Of a stretch of 31,414 bases of DNA, positions 6,054 to 17,000 are shown piece after piece. The notes beneath the pieces were generated by a model. It was not told the origin of the DNA. It did no database searches and worked only from the letters and a program-made list of their open reading frames with translations. Every line of letters begins with the position of its first letter. Position 1 is the first letter of the stretch. The DNA is from a virus, in the IMG/VR virus record IMGVR_UViG_3300018428_000103, positions 1 to 31,414 of that record. One strand, written 5' to 3'. A program made the translations under genes and the position numbers.

Positions 6054-7895
6054 ATGGCAGAGTTTAAATTTTTAAATACAACTAGAGTAGTAGCTTCTGA
6101 AATTATAACAGATGCTAAAACATATATAGGTAGAATCTATAATAGGGCTGGCACTTTATTTACCACGGCTTCTCCGTTTTCACAAATACTAGAAGTTATG
6201 AGTGAAATAGGTGAAATGTTATTATTTTATATAGAAGATGCTACAGTAGAGCAAAACATATATACTGCTCAGCAGCCTGAATCTATATATGGCCTTTCTA
6301 GATTAGCCGGTCACGATCCTACGAGAGGATTTGCAGCATTTGGAGAAATTACATTTAGGTGGGCTGCTGGTGTTGATTTAAGCAAAGTGGTAGGAGATGC
6401 AATTAATATACCTGTAAATACTGAGATTTCATTTGACGCAAACGGGTTATCATATATGGTCAGAACCAATAAAGATCAATTTAGAATAGAAAAAACTAAT
6501 AATAGTACGTTTACTGCTTCTATACTTCAAGGTAAAATAGAAACACAAACTGTAACTGCAACGGGTGTAAAACTTCAATCTTTCAATATACAGCCCGGTG
6601 GCTTTACAGACCATAATTTAGTTTCTGTATCTGTTAATGGAGAGCTATGGACTAAGTTTAATTCTCTATATGAAATGTTACCTTCTGATAAAGGTTATAT
6701 TATTAAAACTGGTATAGGCGGCGGCTTAGATATTTATTTTGGAAACGGTAACTTTGGCCAAATTCCAATTTCAGGGGCTTCTATAGAAATAGAATATATC
6801 AAGCATGATGGTGCTAAAGGTAACTTAGACGATTCTACAGAATTAACTTTTAAATGGGTTGATGAAGGATCAGATTCTTTAGGAAATTCGTATGACTTAA
6901 ATAAATTTTTACAAGCTACGGTCACGTCTTCTCCCAAAATGGGAGCAGATAGAGAGTCTACCGAGTTTACAAAGTTAATTGCACCTATGGCATCTAAAAG
7001 CTTTGTGTTAGCTACACCAGATCATTATGAATATTTCTTAAGTCGCTATGGTATATTCTCTTATATTGATGCATACAATACAGTAGATGATGAATATTTA
7101 GATGATGATAATGTTATTTATATTTTTGCTATTCCTGATGTTAAAAGAAAACTAGCAAAAAATATGGATTATTTTTCATTGCCTATAAATGAAATGTTTT
7201 TTGACGTGAATGAATACGCTGCTATGTCTGGAGTTTTACAGGAGTCCGGTCAACAAATGGTTACTACTGAAGTTAAATTTGTAGAGCCTAAAGCTAGATA
7301 TTATTCTATGGATATTTCAGTTAGATATTTTGAAGGTTTTAGAAAAGAAGATATATTTAATGATATAAGAGATGTAGTTTCTAAATATTTACTAAATATT
7401 ACTAGAAGAGATAAATTACCAAAATCTGATATTATTTATATTTTAGAAGAAGTAGAAGGAGTAGATGCCGTAAACGTTACATTCGTATCGGAAACTGAAG
7501 AGACTGCACGAAGACTAGGTTATTATGAGTCTATTACTACTAAAGTTGTACCAAGTCAGCCGATTGTACTAGAAGATATTGGTAATGGTAAACAAAAGTT
7601 TATATTCTTTAAAAAAATAGAAGAAAAATCATTGGTTAATATTAATCAAGGAGATCCAATTCCGGCCGATGTTGCTGGTTTAGATGAATATGGAGATATT
7701 ATTATGGAAAAAGAAGAGGTTGCTGTATTTAGAGGAGGCTGGTTAGACAGAGATGGAGAAATGATTAAAGATATACCCGCTATTAATGAAGATGCTTCTT
7801 TAACGGTTACGTTTGATGAAACTCCGGTACCTAGAACTGTTTACACTAGATTACAAGCAACTGATAGAAAATCAATAGTTAGAAGATCGTCATGA
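6054..7895 (+). CDS. 6: gp6-like baseplate wedge protein
   Basis: This is a 613-residue protein, close to T4 gp6 (660). The N-terminus, with ITDAKTYIGRIYNRAGTLF and FSQILEVMSEIGEMLLFYIE, followed by QNIYTAQQPESIYGLSRLAG at about 68-87, is the typical helical start of gp6/baseplate-J proteins. The C-terminal half has the expected alternating beta/alpha pattern, with MDISVRYFEGFRKEDIFNDI and SDIIYILEEVEGVDAVNVTF. In T4, gp6 dimers with gp7 and gp53 form the wedge core and the continuous inner ring that holds the baseplate together. It follows gp25 directly and its stop overlaps the next start in an ATGA junction at 7892-7895. Confidence 0.8.
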   Translation: MAEFKFLNTTRVVASEIITDAKTYIGRIYNRAGTLFTTASPFSQILEVMSEIGEMLLFYIEDATVEQNIYTAQQPESIYGLSRLAGHDPTRGFAAFGEITFRWAAGVDLSKVVGDAINIPVNTEISFDANGLSYMVRTNKDQFRIEKTNNSTFTASILQGKIETQTVTATGVKLQSFNIQPGGFTDHNLVSVSVNGELWTKFNSLYEMLPSDKGYIIKTGIGGGLDIYFGNGNFGQIPISGASIEIEYIKHDGAKGNLDDSTELTFKWVDEGSDSLGNSYDLNKFLQATVTSSPKMGADRESTEFTKLIAPMASKSFVLATPDHYEYFLSRYGIFSYIDAYNTVDDEYLDDDNVIYIFAIPDVKRKLAKNMDYFSLPINEMFFDVNEYAAMSGVLQESGQQMVTTEVKFVEPKARYYSMDISVRYFEGFRKEDIFNDIRDVVSKYLLNITRRDKLPKSDIIYILEEVEGVDAVNVTFVSETEETARRLGYYESITTKVVPSQPIVLEDIGNGKQKFIFFKKIEEKSLVNINQGDPIPADVAGLDEYGDIIMEKEEVAVFRGGWLDRDGEMIKDIPAINEDASLTVTFDETPVPRTVYTRLQATDRKSIVRRSS

Positions 7896-8161
7896 ATATA
7901 TTTAAGGACTTGTTTAAATATAAACTTGTAAAACTATATGATTACAAGAATACTAGAAAAGATAATAGACTCAATTTAGGTTATGATTATAAAGATAAGT
8001 TATTTAACGATAACATATCTCAGCACATTCAAAGAAATGATATTGTATACACCTTTTTGGTATTTTTAAATGATTATTTTTATAGAATTATTAGAGCTAT
8101 AAAAACATTACAAGGCTATAAAAACTATACGATTAAAAAAGACGATACTAATATAAGATAA
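7892..8161 (+). CDS. Small basic, aromatic-rich protein of unknown function
   Basis: This is an 89-residue protein rich in Lys, Tyr, Phe and Asn. A hydrophobic helix-like stretch, YTFLVFLNDYFYRIIRAIKTL at about 50-70, is amphipathic rather than a clean membrane segment. It was not recognised. It overlaps gp6 by ATGA at the start and the following large gene by TAATG at its end (8159-8163), so all three are probably translationally coupled. A wedge assembly or bridging role, at the place where T4 uses small wedge proteins such as gp53, is possible but only from context. Confidence 0.6.
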   Translation: MNIFKDLFKYKLVKLYDYKNTRKDNRLNLGYDYKDKLFNDNISQHIQRNDIVYTFLVFLNDYFYRIIRAIKTLQGYKNYTIKKDDTNIR

Positions 8162-11100
8162 TGTTTCAAAAACTTAGATTTTTTAGGGGTGTAGAGCATG
8201 ATTTTAACTTTGTTCAAGATGAGAATGGGGTTTATAGGGGTACTGTTCATATGGATCCTGTTTCTTCTGGCATATATGAAACTGTAAATTTATTTATACT
8301 CGAAGAAGTTGAAAAGGATAATCAAATATGGCTAAATTACCCTACTTCTAATTCTCCATATGGTAGTACATTAGAATTCAGATGGATTAACGAATTTGAC
8401 ACATCTGATGATATTATTATGTATGGCACCAAACTTGAAAATGGTATTATTAACATAGATCAAAAGAAAACACAATCGTTTGATTTAATCGATATTACTA
8501 ACAACACACAAGTTGAAACTTATTTTTTCGTGACTACTGCAGTAGACGATGGCACTAATTTTAAATTAGATTTTGCAGACGACGGTATTCCAAACGGTGG
8601 GGTTTTTGCACCCGAACTTACACTTAAGCGTGGATTTACTTATATGTTTAGTCAAACAGATGTGAGTAATTCACAATATATTATGGCTTTTTCTGAGACA
8701 CCTGACGGTGAGATATCTCCCGGTGTTATGGCAGATACTTATACCAATGGTGTAACATATAATGGAACGCCTGGAACGAATGGAATTTTAACTTTTACAG
8801 TTCCTCTTGATGCGCCAGATACTCTATACTATTTTTCTCCAGGCGGAGTTATATTTAATGAGACGTTAGGTAACACTATTAATATAGTAGACGCGGATTT
8901 GGATCTAAATGATAATGGCTATAAGGAGATAGATGATTTAGATAATTCAGCGATAGCTATTAATATTACGCTAATGTCATTCGATGAAGGAAGACATCAT
9001 CGTACATTACAAATATACGAAAAAGATTCTATTTCTGAAACTATTGTTGCCGAAATTAAATTTTATGGAGAAGTTGAAGCTGAGGATGAAAGGCTTAAAG
9101 TCTTATTAGGAAACTTAGGCTCCGGGTTAGATGAAACAGATTTTCTATTGTTTAAAGATCATGATATTTCAGAAATGGCGCCAGACCATATTCTGTTAAA
9201 TCAAAAAAGAAAAGAGTTACTTTTAGAATTACATGACATTAAACCTTTTGTAGGAACTTATAAAGCAATACTAAATGCTATTGACTTTTTTGGCTATAAT
9301 AATATTACTCTTAAAGAGTATTGGATGAATATAGATGATAGCAGTGATCGTTTTGGTAAACTTAAGGCAATTCCGGTCCCTAATTCTTCAACATATGGAG
9401 AAGTACAAAGGAAAGCAATGTCTATTAAATTACCATCTAGCACATTAAAAAAGACAAGTCGTTTCAGTTTAGTATATAAAATAAATGTACCAAATGGAGA
9501 GTTTGATTATTGGGACATTCCAGAAGTTGATGAGGTGTTCGACTTTACGCCCGAAGAAGTTCTTATAAAACTATACGGATTAAAGAACAAACTGCAAAGG
9601 GAGTATCTTCCATTAAACGCCAAGATAGTTGATATCGTTGGAGAAGGAGATTTCTTTGCGCAAAAAAGTATGAACGTTTGGAATAATCAAAATAATATCG
9701 CGTTCTTTAGTGAAGGTCACGATATTAAGTTTGATGTTTTACCCAAAAATAGAAATTTGTATATTGAAGATTTTGCATTAGTTTTAAGTAACATATATGA
9801 TGATACCGATACTACATTGACAGATTCATATAATATATTACTAAATACCGAATTTGATGAATATGGAGACTTAAGTGGAGATGTGCGAGATTCTAATGGT
9901 GAAGTAGTTACTCAAGGGCTTCGTTCTATTTTAAAGGAACAGTATCACAATTTTTATAGAGATTATTTACAGGAGCCGCTAGATACATTTAACCAAGATA
10001 TTCCAATTGGATGTCCAATAACTTTAGATGGAACAGAGACATTTACATATACATGGGATGATGCTGATTTTAATTGGAATGATGCTCTTGATCCAAATGC
10101 GTCTTTACTAGTAACTTGGAAAGATTGGTGGAAGCGTTGGGTTTATGAAATAGAATGGGAAATAAAAGGACCTAGAGGGTACAACAAGGCCTTTAGAGGA
10201 CCTATTGATGATTTTTTAGTTTTTCCGATTGCTTTGCCATATAATGGTAAATATAGCGTTGAAATGAGAACGTATGATTTATTCGGTCACAGATCTTATG
10301 AATATAGACCTGATGAAATTGATGTTAAGTTAAAAGATGTAGAAATTTATGGTATTTACAAGTGGATGGAAGAAATGAATTGGATGAATGCCGATATTAA
10401 TTGGAATTCTACCGGTGGAATTTGGAAAATGCCATTAAATAATTCTCAATATACAAGTGATATTTTATCTACATTCTATTTAAGTATGGATAGGGCGAAC
10501 TATCTTCATGATGATTCGCATAGTGTTAATACCTCTATGGTTAAAAGATATTTAGACATATATTCAGATAGCGGCTATTCTGAAACCTCCGGACCATATC
10601 AATGGGATAATTGTTCATTTAGATGGAACGATGGTAAACATAATTGGTGGGATGCAACAGTAGTAGGCATGGACCTTACAGCTTCTTTTAAGATTATATC
10701 TTTAAACGCTGGAAATACTTTAAACATTGTACACACTAACCCATCAACTGGCGAGATTTCTTTAGGGGAATATACTTCCTCAATTACTCCCACTGGACCT
10801 CAAGATTTATTGGCATGGCAGCAAATAGCAGACGAGCTTAATGCATCTGAAGATTTGGTAATTAATAAATTTAATTATAATGTAATATATGTTGATTCAA
10901 ATGGAGACGGTACAGTGAACTATACTGGAGAGTGGTTACCAGTTGATGGCGATGAAGACGGTAATGTAGCAGATGGAGGTGGACCTAGTCCCGACGACAC
11001 AGACGATATTCCTTTACAAAATATATTGGCTGCTAACATATTAGCGGTTGGAAAGAATTATTCTAGATTTAATGATTTTGATGACGTTTATGTTCTTGAT

Positions 11101-11439
11101 GTAAACGGGAATGAGATAGCGAATGCAGTAAAGGGCAAACTAAATTGTGTTCATAATAACCCTACGTTTGATAACGTAAGAGTGTTTAGAGACTTTGCTG
11201 AAGTAGAAAGATCAACACATTTAACCATATCGTCTGATATAACAAAAATGGCAGGTGCTAAGAGTCACACGTGGACTATAAACAATAGCATTAGCTCAGA
11301 AGCGAATGATATATACTATGATGATATGTGGTTAACATATATCTTTCAATATCCTGGTTATTATACAATACGACTGGATGTGGAAGATACAAATGGTAAT
11401 GTAAACTCTATCGAAAGAAATATGCTAAAAGTAAAATAA
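8161..11439 (+). CDS. Large baseplate-region structural protein in the gp7 position, with cupredoxin-like and PKD-like modules
   Basis: This 1092-residue protein is encoded after gp6 and matches T4 gp7 (1032 aa) in place and size, although direct motif similarity was not seen. Residues 151-229 form a cupredoxin-like module with LTLKRGFTYMF, VTYNGTPGTNG and TLYYFSPGG, as in marine T4-like phage structural proteins. The copper ligands are absent: the usual HPLRFS is YIMAFS and YYYCxxHxGM is YYFSPGG. Helical LLNQKRKELLLELHDIKPF (about 347-365) precedes a region with three tryptophan-rich repeats at 632-641, 741-750 and 815-824. PKD/Ig-like strands occur around 690-715 and at the C-terminus, YPGYYTIRLDVEDTNGN. 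Role: probable wedge or fibre-attachment protein. A GATATATA at 11308 lies inside its coding end. Confidence 0.6.
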   Translation: MFQKLRFFRGVEHDFNFVQDENGVYRGTVHMDPVSSGIYETVNLFILEEVEKDNQIWLNYPTSNSPYGSTLEFRWINEFDTSDDIIMYGTKLENGIINIDQKKTQSFDLIDITNNTQVETYFFVTTAVDDGTNFKLDFADDGIPNGGVFAPELTLKRGFTYMFSQTDVSNSQYIMAFSETPDGEISPGVMADTYTNGVTYNGTPGTNGILTFTVPLDAPDTLYYFSPGGVIFNETLGNTINIVDADLDLNDNGYKEIDDLDNSAIAINITLMSFDEGRHHRTLQIYEKDSISETIVAEIKFYGEVEAEDERLKVLLGNLGSGLDETDFLLFKDHDISEMAPDHILLNQKRKELLLELHDIKPFVGTYKAILNAIDFFGYNNITLKEYWMNIDDSSDRFGKLKAIPVPNSSTYGEVQRKAMSIKLPSSTLKKTSRFSLVYKINVPNGEFDYWDIPEVDEVFDFTPEEVLIKLYGLKNKLQREYLPLNAKIVDIVGEGDFFAQKSMNVWNNQNNIAFFSEGHDIKFDVLPKNRNLYIEDFALVLSNIYDDTDTTLTDSYNILLNTEFDEYGDLSGDVRDSNGEVVTQGLRSILKEQYHNFYRDYLQEPLDTFNQDIPIGCPITLDGTETFTYTWDDADFNWNDALDPNASLLVTWKDWWKRWVYEIEWEIKGPRGYNKAFRGPIDDFLVFPIALPYNGKYSVEMRTYDLFGHRSYEYRPDEIDVKLKDVEIYGIYKWMEEMNWMNADINWNSTGGIWKMPLNNSQYTSDILSTFYLSMDRANYLHDDSHSVNTSMVKRYLDIYSDSGYSETSGPYQWDNCSFRWNDGKHNWWDATVVGMDLTASFKIISLNAGNTLNIVHTNPSTGEISLGEYTSSITPTGPQDLLAWQQIADELNASEDLVINKFNYNVIYVDSNGDGTVNYTGEWLPVDGDEDGNVADGGGPSPDDTDDIPLQNILAANILAVGKNYSRFNDFDDVYVLDVNGNEIANAVKGKLNCVHNNPTFDNVRVFRDFAEVERSTHLTISSDITKMAGAKSHTWTINNSISSEANDIYYDDMWLTYIFQYPGYYTIRLDVEDTNGNVNSIERNMLKVK
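8611..8847 (+). other. Cupredoxin-like module without copper ligands (copy A)
   Basis: Residues 151-229 of the gp7-position protein carry the pattern L-x-x-G-x-T-Y-x-F at one end and Y-Y-F-S-P-G-G at the other, separated by GVTYNGTPGTNG. The fold family normally binds copper through two His, one Cys and one Met; none is at the expected place here. Related segments occur in two other proteins of this window. Confidence 0.55.
10054..10632 (+). repeat. Three spaced tryptophan-rich motif repeats
   Basis: WDDADFNWND (10054-10083), WMNADINWNS (10381-10410) and WDNCSFRWND (10603-10632) share the pattern W-x-[DN]-[AC]-x-[FI]-[NR]-W-N-[DS]. The spacings are unequal (about 110 and 75 residues) and the second and third motif are each preceded or followed by further Trp residues. 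They look like equivalent strands of repeated domains within the protein. Confidence 0.5.
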
Positions 11440-11445
11440 CGTAAA

Positions 11446-12012
11446 ATGGCTAATATTACTGAAATCTTGGGAACTGATTCCCTATCTTCGTCTAGAATTA
11501 CTATTAATGGTAATTTCTCTTCGTTAAATAATGAAATGGCAGATGTTACTACACTGCTAGATACTACAACCTCTATTATAACCAATCTAAGCGGTGTTGA
11601 AACAGAAGCTATGACAATTATAAATGGAGGTACTTTAATTGCAGAAGCTAATGCTAATGTTTTTCAAATAGGGGTAAGCACCCAAATTGATAAAGAAATA
11701 ACATTAGGTGGTAGATTAATTAAAAATGGTATTAATGGAACTGCTGCTTCTCCATTAGGTGCTAGCACTATAGATCCAACGTCTGGAGAATTTACAACGT
11801 ATATTATAAACGGTGGTATTATTTTAACTCCAGGCTTAGAAGGTCAGGAAATTACACTAGTAAATGAGGCCGCAGGCTCTATTCAGATTTCATCTACTGT
11901 TTTAGGTGCACAAAGTTTAAGTTTAGATAACGTTAATTCAACCGTTACGTTAAGATTTACTGGACAAAAATGGTATATCATTTCTCACGTTGGTGCAACA
12001 ATTACACTTTAA
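11446..12012 (+). CDS. Beta-rich fibre/baseplate structural protein
   Basis: This is a 188-residue protein rich in Thr, Ser, Ile, Gly and Asn with almost no charged clusters, typical of trimeric fibre or baseplate pin proteins. The N-terminus ITEILGTDSLSSSRITINGNF resembles the start of the collagen-like fibre encoded at 25432 (EI, then D, R-I, I-N-x-N-F), suggesting a shared docking peptide. A short helix follows (about 28-50) and then repeating beta strands, ending with TVTLRFTGQKWYIISHVGA, a common closing motif in phage tail proteins. It is six bases after the previous stop with an A-rich leader. Possible equivalents are gp8, gp9 or gp10 by gene position, but no direct match was recognised. 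Confidence 0.55.
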   Translation: MANITEILGTDSLSSSRITINGNFSSLNNEMADVTTLLDTTTSIITNLSGVETEAMTIINGGTLIAEANANVFQIGVSTQIDKEITLGGRLIKNGINGTAASPLGASTIDPTSGEFTTYIINGGIILTPGLEGQEITLVNEAAGSIQISSTVLGAQSLSLDNVNSTVTLRFTGQKWYIISHVGATITL

Positions 12013-12027
12013 TTAAATTAACTTAAT

Positions 12028-14007
12028 ATGGCAACATCTTTAATTAGGATACCACAGCCACAGGGTGGCACTATGTATGCCTTTGCATCTGCTGCAAAAG
12101 ACATAACCCGTGCATTTAACAACCCTGATATTAAGTTTGAATTTAGTAAATTCGCCCTTTTAGATTTACCTGATTTTACAACTCCTGTTAATGGTTTAAA
12201 TACTATTAATTTAACTAATCAAGTTGCAGCATCTGGTAGTCAATATTTAGCCGATTCTGAAGCCAATGTTGAATTTGCTCAATCTTTTCAAAGTTATGCG
12301 TTAAATTTAGAAGAGCTTCTTTTACAAGATGATGACCACGATCCAGTTTTACTTCAATCTGATGCCGAAAAAATATTATTTAAATGGCTTTCAGGGCTAG
12401 GTGCAATTAGATTTAAATCTAGTGATTCATCTGAATCTACATCTGGTACGCATTATACTGAGGTAGCAAATGCTTCTAATACTGGTCAAGATTATGAAAG
12501 AGTAGTTAAGTATTTGGGGTCTATAGATGCAGAAAATGATATAGCATATAAGGGTAATACATACCATGAGGTTTATATTAACGTACCATCTGCAGTGGGA
12601 AATACACCTACTGTTTTATTTAATCCAGGAAATTATAATACAACGGCTACTAAAATGTATGCTGAAAATACATTATCTGGTAGAGGAGGTCAATCTCATC
12701 CTGATCCTAACTTGACACTAGATTCTATCGTTGATGTGGGAGCTAATGCAAATGGACCATATTATGATATAAATACAAATGCAACAGATAGCGTACATAT
12801 TGATTTTGAACCGCTATCGTATCACGGTATAGCTAACGATACTAAGGTTAGCACATTAAATGATTATGCTAAAAAGGGGCAAGATTTTAGATTCAATGCA
12901 GTTTTAGTTTATTATGATTTATTTAGTGTATCTACCCCTGTAAACAGAGCCACTAATTTATACGGTATATTAATTTTAGATAATATCGGGGGTAATTTTG
13001 GCATAGGCTCTAAAATACATGAGCAGCTTAAGTTTAAACCAAACGAAGTTACCGGCCTTAACGGTAATGCATTTTCATTAAAACTTAATTTAAAGTTTAA
13101 TACATCATTGGATAACGTTGGGGTTGAAACTAATATTAATGATTTTACAACTTTCTCGATGGATTTGTTCTTGGACACAACAACTGCCCTTGAACATGCA
13201 ACTGATCTATTATTGAGAGCTAATGATTTATATGGAGGATTAGCTAATAGATTAGAAGATTTAGAAAGAATAGTATTGGCTGGCGAAGAAAGAGATGAGA
13301 TTGTAGCTAGAATTAATGATTTAGAAGATAGTTTTAACAATGCTTCTATTTCTCTTCAAGATTCAGATTCTCTTTTAAAATTAATTACTAAAGCCCACAA
13401 TAAACTCAATACATTATTAGATGGAACGGTTCCAGTAGAACTTCAATATAACACTAATGTAATTTTTAATGGAATAGGCACTGAGGTTGATAAAAGTGTA
13501 CCTAACAAGATTAAGGTTAATAATACAGTTTATGGTTATCATAATAATCCGCTATTCAAATGGGATATAAATGTAGGTGAAAGAACCGGTGAAGTTTTAA
13601 GCATCACTAATACCTTTAATCCAGGAGAATCTGGATCTGGAGCAAGTGAGTTTGGTATTTGGGCTCAACTAAGACCATATACAAATAGAATTAGTTTTAT
13701 TGATAAAATAGTAGGAAATACTAACATAAATAGCGGTCAAGATATACCTGAGTTAAATGCAGATTTAAATATATACATTGATGATGGAAAAAATGCATGG
13801 AAACAAGGCCAAGTTGTAAAGATTTCTTTTGAAACAATAAATGTTTCAGAGAGTGATATTTATATTAGAACTAGTAAGGCTACTAATTTTGACAAAATAG
13901 TTGGACAGGTTATACGCCCTTCTATGCTTTTATCAAATAAGCCATATTTTGAAGTTACATGCATAGATCCTATAAATTATATTTTTGAGGTAGATATTTT
14001 ACGATGA
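12028..14007 (+). CDS. Large structural protein with central coiled coil, baseplate/fibre region
   Basis: This 659-residue protein was not recognised as a named family. It is beta-rich and Asn/Thr-rich at both ends. A strong heptad-like segment, LLLRANDLYGGLANRLEDL with EERDEIVARINDLEDSF, lies at about 390-435 and suggests trimerisation. It has no signal peptide or membrane segment. Early residues MATSLIRIPQPQGGTMYAFASAAKD precede FSKFALLDLPDF, an extended, probably docking, N-terminus. The last ATGA (14004-14007) overlaps the following gene, pointing to coupled synthesis of two partners. It probably forms part of the baseplate periphery or a fibre base. Confidence 0.55.
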   Translation: MATSLIRIPQPQGGTMYAFASAAKDITRAFNNPDIKFEFSKFALLDLPDFTTPVNGLNTINLTNQVAASGSQYLADSEANVEFAQSFQSYALNLEELLLQDDDHDPVLLQSDAEKILFKWLSGLGAIRFKSSDSSESTSGTHYTEVANASNTGQDYERVVKYLGSIDAENDIAYKGNTYHEVYINVPSAVGNTPTVLFNPGNYNTTATKMYAENTLSGRGGQSHPDPNLTLDSIVDVGANANGPYYDINTNATDSVHIDFEPLSYHGIANDTKVSTLNDYAKKGQDFRFNAVLVYYDLFSVSTPVNRATNLYGILILDNIGGNFGIGSKIHEQLKFKPNEVTGLNGNAFSLKLNLKFNTSLDNVGVETNINDFTTFSMDLFLDTTTALEHATDLLLRANDLYGGLANRLEDLERIVLAGEERDEIVARINDLEDSFNNASISLQDSDSLLKLITKAHNKLNTLLDGTVPVELQYNTNVIFNGIGTEVDKSVPNKIKVNNTVYGYHNNPLFKWDINVGERTGEVLSITNTFNPGESGSGASEFGIWAQLRPYTNRISFIDKIVGNTNINSGQDIPELNADLNIYIDDGKNAWKQGQVVKISFETINVSESDIYIRTSKATNFDKIVGQVIRPSMLLSNKPYFEVTCIDPINYIFEVDILR

Positions 14008-17000
14008 ATACAAACAACTCACTTTCTACAATAATTAAACAGTTTTTAGAGATTAATACTAATACTCTAAATGCATTTGAGCGTATAAACGAAGCCGTAA
14101 TCTCGGATAGAGAAACAGTACCGTTAGATATCTTAACAGAAGATGGCGGCACTAAAACGGTTTATGTTCCTGCATTTGGTTATATGAACCGTGAGTTAAA
14201 GAGATTAGACCATAATATTAAAGCTCTTTCTGGCTTAACAGATGGAACTGCTAAAGTTAGGCTTGCAGATGGCAGCTATCAAAAGATACTAAAGTCAAGC
14301 CTTAAAACCCCAGCGGCTGATATTACGAATATAAATAGGCCATTCGAATTTGAAACTAAATCAAATAATTTCTTTGAAGACTTTTTAACTCCTTTATTGA
14401 CAACTTCATTTGATGTTAGTAATCAAATTCCTACGGATACTGAAAGAGTTTTAGTTAAACGCATTGTCATTGACGGATCTTTTGATTTTGCAGCTCAATT
14501 TTTTGATGAAAACTACAAGGGACTAGATGACATTAATTATAATGATTTAATCAATGCAATAGCGTTTGATAATATTCCATTTTATGTCGACGAAGAAGTC
14601 AGAGATATGCCGTATAGAAACACCTTGTATTATGGTAAATTTGATGTTACTTCTATAGATACTATTCAAAAGACAATCATTGTAGAGGGTCAAGAAACTA
14701 GGCAGACTATAAAACTATATACGCTTGATAAATTAACATATACTGATACTGATAAAGACTTAAAGGACACTGAGTTTATGAAAGTCGGAGATGAGTTAAT
14801 TGTTAATACCATTAGAAGAAGCACCAAGTATAAAGTTAAAACAATTTATACTGAAACTAGACAGGTTGAATTAGACATTATAGAGGGATATGAAGCTATT
14901 AAAATAGGCGCAGATATTTTGTCTATTTACAAGGCTAACGATACCCAAGTAAATATTCAAATAAATGTAGGATTTGATGAAAGATTTGTAGTTTTCTTTA
15001 AGCCTATTGATCCTAATTCTAAGATTATAGCTGAAAATTGGTCTCCAGGTGCAGGTATTTACTCTAATGAGTTGACATTAACCATGGAGTCAGGAGAAAC
15101 AATAACTCTTGCAAATTATTATAAGCAAAACGTAGCTGACTTTGGTCAATTTATAAAAGCGCTAAAGGACGATCCAATTCCGCCTTCTACACTAGGAGTC
15201 GCACCAAATGTTCCTGAAATTTTTGAAGAAAACTTTAAAGTTGTTCAAATAAATAAGCATTTAACGGAAAACGACGCCGCGCTTAAGGTTAAAAAATTAA
15301 CAGCTGATAAGGTAAGTGCAGATTCTACTATTAAAAAGTTAGATGATACTATTGCTAAAAAGAGGTCTTTAATTTCTACAAAGAAATATAAGTCAACCAT
15401 TGAAAGAGATAGAGATAAAAACGAATTAACTTCATTAATTAATGAGAGAGCATCTGAGGCTAAGCTGTATAGCTCTATTGTAAGCCAGATTCAGTCATCT
15501 GCATCTGACGCTCAACTAACTAAGATCGAACCTAAATACAGAATCAGAGGATTCTGGTCTATTCCTGAACCCAAGTTAGTTGCTGAGACTATACCACAAG
15601 AAGTTGTAAAATTTAAAGTACAATACCGATATTTGTCTACTTCTGGTAAAACCTCTGAAATTGCACAAATTTCATTCGATGAAAATGGTAATACTAGAAC
15701 GGGTGTATTTAGCAACTGGAATGAATACGAAACTCCTGTTAGAGCTAGATTAAGAGATGAAGAAGGAAAGTTTTACTGGTCTAATAGTGCAGTAGAAGAC
15801 GGACAAGAAGTTAATTTTAATCAGTTGGATATTCCTATTACTTCAGGAGAAGTTGTAGAATTTAAAATTAAATCTATTTCTGAAGCTGGATGGCCAAGTA
15901 ATCCTCTTGAATCAGAATGGTCTGATATTATTAGAGTTGTTTTTCCAGAAGGAGAACTAGATGATGTTAGCATTGTAAATCTGGTTGAAGAAAATGCTAA
16001 TGAAGTTGCAAGAGTAAAATTGTTAGAAGAGCTTGAAGCGGCTGGTGTTTACTCACACATTGCAGATTCTTTTTCAGCTAATGAAAATTATTTTTCTCAC
16101 ACTTCTAATACAATTGCTTCTGGCTTTTTATCTCCGGAACAAAATCCAGTTTCTCTATTTGATAAACTAAGTGAAATGCAATCGAGATTAGCAGGACTAG
16201 AAGAGACTATTGCCAACATAAGAGGAGAATTGTCTGTAACATTAGTTGCTGAAGATGGAACAATTACCGAGATAAAGAAAAATACTAACAATAAAATATT
16301 TGCTGGTTATTATACAGAAGAAGTGGCTGATTTAAACATAAAGAAAGGTCATATTGTTACAAAAACATTTAAGCTTTTACTTAATAACACAAAATCAACC
16401 ACATTAGAACTTGTTGCTAGAATAATAGGAGATAGAACTTTACCTGTTTATAAATCGACTGATCCATCAATAGATAATGGTTTTGGATTTAATCCAACTG
16501 GAGCTATAGATGCTAAAATAATAGATGATAATTATTATAGAACTGAGGCTAAATATGACATGGTGCCAATACAATATCAGTCTTTAGGCGAAGAATCTGA
16601 AACACAATTTACTAGTAATTCACCATATCAATCTATTCAACGTAGAGGTCAATTTATTTATTCAAGATATATGGATATTGCTAATGAATCTCCTCTTTAT
16701 TTAAAAGAATCGGTTATTACAAGCGAAACTTCTGATAAATTTTCGGATTATGAATATGAATTAAGTTATTCTATATACGACTCCAATACGGTTAATACTT
16801 TACCTGTTTCTGGAGATGCTACTAGCAATGCGTTTATATGGTCAGGAACTTTCGGTAGAAATAAGGCTATCACCTACAACGGAGCAGATCCTTTGGATCC
16901 ATCAACTCAATATTTATTTTATACCAATAATATAGCGGCAAATCCAAATGATTCTAACGAACATATTGATGTAACTGAAACTACTTCTTTAAACCCTAGT

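Noticed and set aside
8611-8847. A working blue-copper protein in the phage
   Set aside because: The His, Cys and Met ligands typical of the family are absent at the expected positions.
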